Assembly: GCF_002211785.1 (NCBI RefSeq)
Contig: NZ_CP022132.1
Coordinates: 806,001-870,000 of the forward strand
Source of the DNA: Francisella halioticida
GTDB taxonomy: Bacteria; Pseudomonadota; Gammaproteobacteria; Francisellales; Francisellaceae
Direction: 5' to 3'
Length of the DNA stretch: 64,000 nucleotides
The position numbers were made by a program, and so were the translations under genes. Positions 49,164 through 56,401 of this stretch are shown one piece after another. Positions within the stretch are counted from its first letter, which is position 1. Each line of letters opens with the position of its first letter. The notes under the pieces are model-generated. The model saw only the letters and a list, made by a program, of their open reading frames with translations, made no database searches and was not told the origin of the DNA.

Positions 49164-49164
49164 G
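48001..49164 (+). pseudogene. IS3-family transposase (type 3), nonsense and frameshift
   Basis: OrfA starts MRYTKEFKDEAVKLCLQ, but TAA replaces a codon in DANRR-stop-IADNLGV, which has the typical RRQIADNLGV pattern. It continues through a coiled-coil to a stop near 48301. OrfB starts at about 48320 (MPVTTLCKSLNVSTSSYYRW). It shifts frame around 48490 (LGYTKSLK/GWKVTQPRVSKRMK) and continues through WVTDITYV, HSDKGSQYCS and AACESFFGTLK, the DDE triad. At least two lesions make it non-functional. Confidence 0.82.
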
Positions 49165-49166
49165 AT

Positions 49167-49348
49167 CATTGTTGAACTAAGAAACGATGTGGATGATTAT
49201 ATAGATTTTTATAATAATAGAAGATTTCATGAGTCTATCAATTATAAAAAACCTATGGAATTTTATTACGATAACTTATTGGAAAAACGGGCGGCTTAGA
49301 TGGGAACTAAATAATTGAAAATATTGTTTAATTTATTGGGGTAGTATA
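49167..49348 (+). repeat. 3' fragment of a type-2 IS3 element
   Basis: About 182 bp nearly identical to the last part of the type-2 elements: the transposase C-terminus (VELRNDVDDYIDFYNNRRFH...) and the terminal GGGGTAGTATA. It starts abruptly directly after the type-3 IS and ends with the type-2 right end, so the rest of the element was lost before or when the type-3 element inserted. Confidence 0.85.
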
Positions 49349-49422
49349 AAATGATGTGTCTAGTGAAGATGTAACTAAGTTAATAATTAGTTATCAGCAA
49401 GATAATAATAGAAATTTTTAAT
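49349..49422 (+). pseudogene. C-terminal scrap of an unidentified gene
   Basis: Immediately beyond the type-2 IS end, the frame NDVSSEDVTKLIISYQQDNN runs to TAA 49420-49422. It looks like the tail of a protein-coding gene whose upstream part was removed by the IS elements. It is too short to identify. The following 90 bp hold nothing recognisable. Confidence 0.3.
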
Positions 49423-49510
49423 AATTAAATATAGTTACATTTAGACATAAACTTATAGCAAAGGTATCTTCATCAAGATTAATTTAAAAATAATAGCTAA
49501 GTTCTAGATT

Positions 49511-49864
49511 TTATTTTTTGTTATTTTTTATTACTTCAATAGGGCCATGATCATCACAATGATCTCTATGAGGATGGTGCAATCTACCATCTACTATATA
49601 GTCAATATGATCTCCATGAGGTATGGCTTCATGCCCACAGTCTAGTCCGTGGACATGATCACAGCACTCTTCTTTGATAGGTTTACAATTATTGGGGTTT
49701 TTTTCTGAAATTTATAAAGTATGTTCATCGTAGTGATCTTCATGCTTATGATGTAGAGGTCCATCATGTAAGTAGTCATAATGATCGTTATGTTTTATTT
49801 TAGTATGACCACATCCATCTTTATGTTCATGGTCATGATTTTTGTGTGTTTTACATTTACTCAT
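49511..49864 (-). pseudogene. His-rich metal-binding protein with internal TAA
   Basis: From ATG 49864 (good GGAG site) 118 codons are readable, interrupted only by TAA at 49712-49714 (codon 51). The reading contains two versions of a Cys/His repeat: CGHTKIKHNDHYDYLHDGPL with HHKHEDHYDEH, then CGHEAIPHGDHIDYIVDGRL with HHPHRDHCDDHG. This matches a widespread proteobacterial His-rich protein usually annotated as hypothetical or metal-related. Zinc or nickel binding is likely from composition. The first repeat alone (50 residues) could still be made. Confidence 0.75.
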
Positions 49865-49901
49865 AGTATTTCTCCTTTTCTACTAAATTATATTTCTAGT
49901 A

Positions 49902-50663
49902 CTATTTTAACAGTTTTTGTCTCAAACCTTCAAATAAATAGATAGTTGCTGCTTGAGCCACATTTAATGATTCAATATTACTAAGAGTTGGAATCATTGT
50001 TTTTTCACCTACAGAGAAATCCTGTATTCCATTTGCCTCTTCACCAAAAACTAATATACTGTCTTTAAGCTGGAACTTTCTATCATAACAAGACACTCCT
50101 TCATGAGGAGTTGTTAGCCATACTTTATAATTTTTAAGCTTAGATATAGTTTTTAATTGTTTGAGATTATCAAGATAATAAAAATCTAAACTAAACTGTG
50201 CTCCCATGCCTGCCCGGATTGCTTTAGGATTAAATGGGTCTACAGTACCATTTGTTAGAATTATTTCTTTTAATCCAACAGCTATTGCTGTACGAAGTAT
50301 TGTACCAATATTACCTGGATCTTGGATTCTATCTAATACTAGTATGAAATTATCGTTAAATTTGAGTTCTTTAAAATCTTTTTTATAAGCTAGTATTAAA
50401 ATTCCTTGTGGATTTTGAGTTTGTGAAAGTTCATTAAAATCTTTTTCAGAAACTATATGGATATGCTTTTTATCTGAATGATATAACTTATTATCTAGTT
50501 TTTCGGTTGTTATTATTGCATATATCTCTAATTTGGAAAGTCTTTCAATAGCTTCTTGGCAGCATCTAACACCTTCTATAATATAATATGGTGATTTTTT
50601 TCTTCCCTGAGATGAATGAAGTCTTTTTATTTCTTTATGTAATTTTTGTGTAAGGGCTTTCAT
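49902..50663 (-). CDS. TrmH/SpoU-family RNA 2'-O-methyltransferase
   Basis: A 253-residue SPOUT methyltransferase with an N-terminal substrate-binding domain (SPYYIIEGVRCCQEAI). The knot-fold motifs are LDRIQDPGNIGTILRTA, LTNGTVDPFNPKAIRAGMGA, LVFGEEANGI and SNIESLNVAQAATIYLFE. It methylates a ribose in rRNA or tRNA; which position cannot be told. The ATG at 50663 is used, and a TTG one codon upstream adds nothing. It is divergent from msrBA with a 230-bp AT-rich promoter region between. Confidence 0.9.
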   Translation of the reverse strand: MKALTQKLHKEIKRLHSSQGRKKSPYYIIEGVRCCQEAIERLSKLEIYAIITTEKLDNKLYHSDKKHIHIVSEKDFNELSQTQNPQGILILAYKKDFKELKFNDNFILVLDRIQDPGNIGTILRTAIAVGLKEIILTNGTVDPFNPKAIRAGMGAQFSLDFYYLDNLKQLKTISKLKNYKVWLTTPHEGVSCYDRKFQLKDSILVFGEEANGIQDFSVGEKTMIPTLSNIESLNVAQAATIYLFEGLRQKLLK

Positions 50664-50894
50664 CAATATTAGTTAGATATAGTTATTGCCTATATTTTAT
50701 GTTTTTTATAGAGATCTTTAAATAATAAATATGACTAATAATACATAATATCTATGTTTTATATTGTAGCCTATTTTTTACTGTTATACATTTGCTACGA
50801 AATCTATTTTAATATCATATAAATATTGTAGATTAGAATATACTTTTTCAAAAGTTTGTATAATAATTATTAACTATATTTAATTAAGATAGGT

Positions 50895-51761
50895 ATGGGT
50901 GTTAGAGTGCTTAAAACAAAAAGTTTAACTCCAAAAGAATATGAAATTATAATCAATAAAGATACGGAACAACCATTTACAGGAAAATATAATGATTTAG
51001 ATCAAAAGGGTATATATATCTGTAGAAATTGTGGTACACCACTATTTAAAGCAGATAGTAAATTTATTTCAACTTGTGGTTGGCCTAGTTATGATATTCA
51101 TATAGATAATAATGTTAAAGAGCTTCCAGATGCTGATGGACGAAGAACAGAAATATTATGTAATAATTGTGATGGTCATTTAGGCCATATATTTCATGGA
51201 GAGAGTTATACTAAGTTAAATACTCGTTATTGTGTAAATTCTGCATCAGTTGATTTTATTGCATCAGAAATTTTTGGTGAAACTGAAGAGATTATTGTTG
51301 CAGCAGGGTGTTTTTGGGGTGTTGAATACTACATGAAAAAACTTGGTGGAGTGTTATTTGCTGAATCAGGATATTGTGGTGGAGATCATCCATATCCAAA
51401 TTATAAAGAAGTATGTAGTGGTAATACAGGTTATTTGGAGGTTGTTAGAATAATCTTTGATAAGACAAAACTCTCATTGGAAAATTTATTAAAATACTTT
51501 TTTGAGATTCATGATTTTCAACAAGTTGATGGTCAGGGTCCTGATATTGGTGAGCAATATAAGTCTGCTATATTCTATTATGACGATGAACAAAAGCAAA
51601 TCGTAGAAAGCTTAAAAGATTCTTTAATCAATAAGGGATACAAAGTAGCTACTGAAATTAGAGAAGTGAAACCTTTTTATGTGGCAGAAGATTATCATCT
51701 AGATTATTATATGAGGCAAGGATCTTTACCATACTGCCATACGCATAAAAAAATATTCTAG
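50895..51761 (+). CDS. Fused methionine sulfoxide reductase MsrB-MsrA
   Basis: A 288-residue bifunctional enzyme repairing both methionine-R- and S-sulfoxide. The MsrB domain comes first: CxxC in CRNCGTPLF, a second pair in CNNCDGHLGH, a STCGWPSYD core and the catalytic Cys in TRYCVNSASVDF. MsrA follows from about residue 135 with AAGCFWGVEYYM, GYCGGDHPYPNYKEVCSG and DFQQVDGQGPDIGEQYKSA. The B-A order is the reverse of the commoner A-B fusion. There is no signal peptide, so it is cytosolic. Confidence 0.93.
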   Translation: MGVRVLKTKSLTPKEYEIIINKDTEQPFTGKYNDLDQKGIYICRNCGTPLFKADSKFISTCGWPSYDIHIDNNVKELPDADGRRTEILCNNCDGHLGHIFHGESYTKLNTRYCVNSASVDFIASEIFGETEEIIVAAGCFWGVEYYMKKLGGVLFAESGYCGGDHPYPNYKEVCSGNTGYLEVVRIIFDKTKLSLENLLKYFFEIHDFQQVDGQGPDIGEQYKSAIFYYDDEQKQIVESLKDSLINKGYKVATEIREVKPFYVAEDYHLDYYMRQGSLPYCHTHKKIF

Positions 51762-52961
51762 TTATGCTTTTTCTGGAAATAGCCTATTTTTTATCATCAC
51801 AAAAATAAGTATAGATAAAATTATAAATCCTAATTGTTGTATTGGAATATCTACCATTAAATTTGATATAGATAAAAAGCTCAAGAAAAAACCAGCAAAA
51901 CCAGCTGCTACGAATCTTGTAAGTCTTACAATAGCATTTCCAGCAGCAAAGCCTTCTTTTAATAAATCAATTGCTTTTGTTGTTGTGATAAGATTTATTA
52001 AAGAAAAACTAGCTGTTGCAAGTACATTTAAAATTATAAAAAAATAAATATTATTAAAAAATATAGAAGTTATAATATTCGCTACTATAATTATAATAGC
52101 AGATATATAACCAACGAATATAAAATACCTTTGATTAGAAGAGGTTATTTTTTTCTTTATATAGTAGCTAGAAAATAAGATGCCACAAATATTCAAAGCA
52201 AAAAGTATACAGTATTGGATATATCCAAGCTTATAGTATTCTATAATTAAGTTAGATGATGAGCTAATAAAACTAAATAATGCCCCAAAACAAAGACCAG
52301 CGACTAAAGATGTTGCTATAAAAGGTATATTTGTTAAATGTTTGAAGTAGACTTTAAAGCTAGATGATAAGCTCTTTGACTTATTGTGTGAAAGGAGTGT
52401 TTCAGGAATTATTAACGTTATTATGAGCAATATAATTCCATAAATAGTTAAAAAATGGAAAATATTTTGCCAGCTTCCAGTTGTATAAATAATAATACTG
52501 CCAATGATTGGAGCTACTATAGGAGCTATCATAAATATCATAACCATGGTAGCCATCATTTTTATTAGTTTCTGCCCTCTATAGCAATCTTTGAGGATAG
52601 CAGCTGCAGCTACAGCTGCAGGAGAATCACCTAAGCCTTGTAAGAACCTCATAAATACTAATGTACTAAAATCATGTGCAAATGAACATAAAATAGTACT
52701 TAATACATATATGAGCATACCGATTATAAGTATATTTTTACGGCCAAATCGATCTGATAATGCTCCCCAGAAAAACATACCGACTCCAAAACCAATAAGA
52801 TAAGTTGAGACAGTAATAGATAAAATACTTACATCTACTTGAAAAAAATCACTAATTTTACCAAAAGCTGGGATATAAGTATCAATAGCAAAAGGGGGTA
52901 AAGCAACAAATATTACCACAAAGAAAACAAGATATTTACTTCCTTTTCTTATTTGAAACAT
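51762..52961 (-). CDS. MFS multidrug efflux transporter, Bcr/CflA family (second copy)
   Basis: A 399-residue 12-helix drug/H+ antiporter with the same features as its paralogue at 19218-20423: LPPFAIDTYIPAFGKI in helix 1, WGALSDRFGRKNILI in loop 2-3, RFLQGLGDSPAAVA in helix 4 and APIVAPIIGSI in helix 5. Its stop abuts the convergent msrBA stop. It contributes to efflux; the substrate is unknown. The two copies are clearly diverged, so this is not a recent duplication. Confidence 0.9.
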   Translation of the reverse strand: MFQIRKGSKYLVFFVVIFVALPPFAIDTYIPAFGKISDFFQVDVSILSITVSTYLIGFGVGMFFWGALSDRFGRKNILIIGMLIYVLSTILCSFAHDFSTLVFMRFLQGLGDSPAAVAAAAILKDCYRGQKLIKMMATMVMIFMIAPIVAPIIGSIIIYTTGSWQNIFHFLTIYGIILLIITLIIPETLLSHNKSKSLSSSFKVYFKHLTNIPFIATSLVAGLCFGALFSFISSSSNLIIEYYKLGYIQYCILFALNICGILFSSYYIKKKITSSNQRYFIFVGYISAIIIIVANIITSIFFNNIYFFIILNVLATASFSLINLITTTKAIDLLKEGFAAGNAIVRLTRFVAAGFAGFFLSFLSISNLMVDIPIQQLGFIILSILIFVMIKNRLFPEKA

Positions 52962-53076
52962 TTTAGAATTTCTATTATTAGTTTCTTAGGAAGCATAGTA
53001 TAACAAATAAAATTGCTATATAAGTTTTATTTATGTTTTAAAAATTAAAGATTAGATAATTTAAATAAATTTTAAA

Positions 53077-54087
53077 TTATTTAGATTTGTCTGAAGTAGT
53101 AGTTGAAGATGTTTTGTTACTAGGTTTAGCTTTATTTATAGCTTTTTGAATATTCGCTGTACTCGTATAACCATCTATTATAGTAGTATTATCAGCATTA
53201 GCACCTTTAAGAGGAGCAACAACTAAGAAAGGAGTTCCTTGGATATCAAGATCCTTAAAGCCCATTTCTAAGGTGGATTTTACATGAGCTGCTATTTTAT
53301 CATTCGTGATAGCTTTCTTAACAGCATCAATCTTAGCACCAGCTTGAGTCGCTACTTTATTTACAGTTGCGTCAGTTAGTTTACCTTCATCCTCACCTGT
53401 AGCAAATACACCATTATGATATTTAACATATGTATCAGCACCATATAGTTTATAGATTGCAGTACCAACTTCAGCTGCATATTCTGATGCTGGAGCTCTT
53501 TGACCAAAAATTGGAAACTCACCAAAGATAATTTGAACATTACTATTATGTTTCATAATCTCTTCAATTCCTGGAGCCAATTTTGAACAGTACATGCACT
53601 GATAGTCAAAAAATTCATATATTACAACGTCAGGGTTCTTAACATCTGATTTAAGAGTTAGGTCAGAGTTATACATACTATTTTTAACTTTAAGGAAGCT
53701 TGTTACTCTTTGCTCACTCATTTTTTTCATCATAGTTTGACGAAGAGAGCCCATATTGTTTTTGATATCTTGCTCAGAGATTTCTGGTTTCTTAGAACCC
53801 ATTGCATCTTTAAAACCTGCTATTACTTGATCTTTTAATAAATCATAGCTCTTAAGATTAGGATCTTGAGATATACTTGATCCCATGCCATAGCCAATAG
53901 TGTAGCTGGCATTGGCTTTAACGTTGTCACTGCTTGTATCTATTGTTTTTGTAGTAGTTGCTACTGTAGATCCTGAACTTGTACTAGCAGTTGAAGAAGA
54001 ATCATCACTACTACCATTAGAACAAGCAACTAAACTAGTTGTGATAGCTGCTACAGCTAGTGCTTTTAAAAGTTTTTTCTTAGTCAT
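53077..54087 (-). CDS. fipB: DsbA-like lipoprotein with FKBP-type N-terminal domain (FipB)
   Basis: A 336-residue lipoprotein. The signal peptide ends in the lipobox LVAC at Cys22, followed by a Ser/Thr-rich linker. A FKBP_N-like dimerisation domain spans about residues 52-126 (YTIGYGMGSSIS...KKPEISEQDIK). A DsbA thioredoxin-fold domain follows from about residue 140 with the active site C164-M-Y-C167 and a cis-Pro loop QGTPFLVV. In F. tularensis FipB forms and isomerises disulfides in envelope proteins and is required for virulence. A Lys/Thr-rich tail closes the protein. It lies directly downstream of fipA (19 bp). Confidence 0.9.
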   Translation of the reverse strand: MTKKKLLKALAVAAITTSLVACSNGSSDDSSSTASTSSGSTVATTTKTIDTSSDNVKANASYTIGYGMGSSISQDPNLKSYDLLKDQVIAGFKDAMGSKKPEISEQDIKNNMGSLRQTMMKKMSEQRVTSFLKVKNSMYNSDLTLKSDVKNPDVVIYEFFDYQCMYCSKLAPGIEEIMKHNSNVQIIFGEFPIFGQRAPASEYAAEVGTAIYKLYGADTYVKYHNGVFATGEDEGKLTDATVNKVATQAGAKIDAVKKAITNDKIAAHVKSTLEMGFKDLDIQGTPFLVVAPLKGANADNTTIIDGYTSTANIQKAINKAKPSNKTSSTTTSDKSK

Positions 54088-54106
54088 TCTTTACACCTTA
54101 AATTTC

Positions 54107-54403
54107 TTACTGAGCCTTCTTTTGTGCAGCTATAGCTTGCTTTTGGAAATCCATCATAGCAGTTTGCATTTGTTCTGGAGTCAATTTAGGTTTTTTTGAA
54201 TCAATTCCATCTTTTAGACCATCAATAACTTGTCCGTTATCTGCAGAAACATTATTTTGTTGCATTTGAGCTTTTAGAGTTTCCCCCATAGTGTATCCAA
54301 CAGAGTAGCTTATATCAGATTTAGTATCTGTTGCTGCAAAACTAGTACTAATCAAAGCCCCAGCAACTAATGGAGCTATAAGTAGAGTTTTAGTTAATTT
54401 CAT
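54107..54403 (-). CDS. fipA: FipA, Mip-like FKBP_N-domain exported protein
   Basis: A 98-residue protein with a signal peptide (MKLTKTLLIAPLVAGALI then STSFAATD, an AxA-like cleavage site) and a FKBP_N dimerisation domain (SYSVGYTMGETLKAQMQQ, VIDGLKDGIDSKKPKLTPEQ). There is no FKBP catalytic domain. In F. tularensis FipA is encoded beside FipB and helps it. The two share the SKKPxxxxEQ segment, indicating a domain duplication. An AAAGGAG site precedes the ATG, and fipA-fipB form an operon. Confidence 0.88.
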   Translation of the reverse strand: MKLTKTLLIAPLVAGALISTSFAATDTKSDISYSVGYTMGETLKAQMQQNNVSADNGQVIDGLKDGIDSKKPKLTPEQMQTAMMDFQKQAIAAQKKAQ

Positions 54404-54472
54404 TATTTATTTTCTCCTTTGTTTTATAAAAGTATTCCTTAGCAATTCTAACAAACAATATATAAATCACAA

Positions 54473-55260
54473 TCATTTATATCTTTTTTGAGCTAAACTT
54501 TGTTGTTTATCAATGGCTCAGTTAATATGCTCTAGTAATAGATCATTACTGAATTTATTTTTTTTAATTATCAAAGCTTGGGTATTGCTTTTACTATATT
54601 GTGATTTTCCTATAGCTATAGTTATATTTTTTATCCATGTATTATAGCCTATTCTTCGAATAGCAGATACTTATCAAAATCATTTATTGTCCATACAAAA
54701 AGCTCTAATAAAGACTTATTTATTATAGAATCTCTTTGTTGTAAAGCTTTTTCTATTATTAGAGCTGCTTGATTATTAAAAGGACAATCTAGTTGGCAAT
54801 CATCACAGCCATATATTGTTCCTATTTTATCTCTAAGCTCTAAAGGTATAGCATTTCATTTTTCAATAGTTAAATATGAAATACGTTTTTGAAAATCGAT
54901 AATTTTTCTTGTTTTATTACGCCAGTAGGGCAAAGCTTTATAGATGCTTGGCATTTACCACAAGGATTAATATGTTTTTCTAAATTGAGGAGTTTAGATA
55001 AATCTAAATATTACATATAACCCCAATAAAAAAGAATGTCTCTTAAGTTTTATTTATTAACATAGAGTTTCTAACCTTGCCATCATAAACCAGATTTTTC
55101 TGCTAAAGTTTTTTCTAAAACTAATGCACTATCTGTTCGCTTATCAACATGCTGGCCTAGTTTTTATAGCTTTTTTCATTACTTTATATAGTCTCGCCCA
55201 TGTGCATATATTAAAATATTGGCCATATTATTAATGGTTTTTAATTTTTTAACTTCGAAT
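54473..55260 (-). pseudogene. Epoxyqueuosine reductase (queG) pseudogene
   Basis: The 900 bp between fipA and rsfS hold the wreck of queG on the minus strand. Readable islands in order are GRDYIKVMKKAIK, VDKRTDSALVLEKTLAEKSG, NPCGKCQASIKLCPTGV (Fe-S cysteines), IYGCDDCQLDCPFNN (the second cluster set), RRIGYNTWIKNITIAIGK and a C-terminal LLLEHIN-stop-AIDKQQ where the family has Trp. Many stops and shifts separate them and no start is found, so the 5' limit is approximate. QueG performs the last step of queuosine tRNA modification. Confidence 0.8.
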
Positions 55261-55306
55261 TTTATTGAGATAGATCTATTAAGGTAGTTTATTAGTGTAG
55301 CTATAA

Positions 55307-55642
55307 TTAGCTATTTGTGCGTTGGATATCCCAAAGCTTTTCTAATGCATATAGGTTTCTAGTTTCTTCAAGCATTATATGGGCTACAACATCTCCAATA
55401 TCTACCAAAATCCAGTCAGATTTATTGTCGCCCTCAATTCCTAATATAGACACTTTGTTACTTTTAAGCTCCTGTTCTAAATGTTTAGAAAGAGCTTTAG
55501 CATGAGTGGTTGATGAAGCTGTGCAAATCACAATTTTGTCCATTATGTCTGTTAGATGCTCTACATCTATAGCTTGGATATCTAGCCCTTTTAGATCATC
55601 TAGAGCTTCTGTTACAATATGTAATCTTTGATCTGTAGTCAT
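55307..55642 (-). CDS. rsfS: Ribosomal silencing factor RsfS
   Basis: A 111-residue RsfS/Iojap protein. It has ALDDLKGLDIQAIDV, MDKIVICTASSTTHAKALSKH, the GxxxSDWILVDIGDVVAHIM signature and LYALEKLW. It binds ribosomal protein uL14 and blocks subunit joining in starvation. Length is normal. Its upstream side carries the 276-bp inverted-repeat element. Confidence 0.94.
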   Translation of the reverse strand: MTTDQRLHIVTEALDDLKGLDIQAIDVEHLTDIMDKIVICTASSTTHAKALSKHLEQELKSNKVSILGIEGDNKSDWILVDIGDVVAHIMLEETRNLYALEKLWDIQRTNS

Positions 55643-55696
55643 AAATTTAAGTTAATTTAAAGTTCCTATAATTTTGATCTAAGATTATAACACAAG

Positions 55697-55972
55697 TTAT
55701 AACTGAAGTTACGTACTAAACATAAATTTGAGCATAAAGACAAAGTGTTATATACAAGGCAGGTTTTTATTACCATAGCGGTAGCTATGGTAATAAAGTT
55801 CTAACGCAGTCAGATGAAACTTTAGCTTTTTGTCTTTTGGATGATTTAATTTGCATTAAATAGCGTCGTTACCAAGGTTTGAAGCTACTAGTAGCTCCTA
55901 CGTCTTGTTTCCTTGCTCTTCAACGCAACTTATAACACTCAAAATATATTTAGTACGTAACTTCAGTTATAA
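55697..55972. mobile_element. 276-bp MITE-like element with 24-bp perfect inverted ends
   Basis: The terminal 24 bp at 55697-55720 (from TTATAACTGAAGTTACG) and 55949-55972 are perfect inverted copies. Inside are a 14-bp stem with a 4-nt loop (55766-55779 with 55784-55797, TTTATTACCATAGC) and a separate 14-bp perfect palindrome AGCTACTAGTAGCT (55883-55896). No protein of useful length is encoded. Together these suggest a non-autonomous miniature transposable element inserted in the space between rsfS and the next gene, perhaps at TA. A structured RNA or bidirectional terminator is the alternative. I find no second copy in this window. Confidence 0.65.
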
Positions 55973-56020
55973 TAAAATAATGCTATCATTGTATAACTTA
56001 GAATTTTAAGGGCGGCAAGG

Positions 56021-56401
56021 ATGAAAAAGAAAAGCTTATTTTTATTTATATTATTAGTGATTTTAACAGTTATTGGTATGGTTTTATTTTATAGATTTGC
56101 ACAATGGTATGGACAGCTGCTAGGATCTATTTTATCTTATATTGTTATGATTAGTTTAGCTCTATTCATATTTGCACCATTTAAGTTTATTAAGGATAAA
56201 AGAGTAAATATAAGTATATTTAATTACATTAAATATCTTGGCGTTACAGTATTTGTCTTAGTTAAATTTGTTGTAAATATTTTAAAGCAGATTGTTTTAA
56301 CATTTAGTTATATAGTAACCAGAACTTTTACTAATAAAAATTTTCCTCAACCTAAAAAAGAATCTTCTAAGCAATTAGATCAAGAATTATCACAAGAATA
56401 A
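56021..56401 (+). CDS. Small membrane protein, unknown function
   Basis: A 126-residue protein with four hydrophobic segments (about residues 5-25, 35-52, 68-88 and 84-104, the last two overlapping) and a hydrophilic Gln/Glu/Lys tail ending LSQE. No family is recognised. A GGCGGCAAGG region precedes the ATG. Its stop directly abuts the start of the helicase, so the two are probably translated from one message. A role linked to the helicase cannot be inferred from sequence alone. Confidence 0.65.
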   Translation: MKKKSLFLFILLVILTVIGMVLFYRFAQWYGQLLGSILSYIVMISLALFIFAPFKFIKDKRVNISIFNYIKYLGVTVFVLVKFVVNILKQIVLTFSYIVTRTFTNKNFPQPKKESSKQLDQELSQE

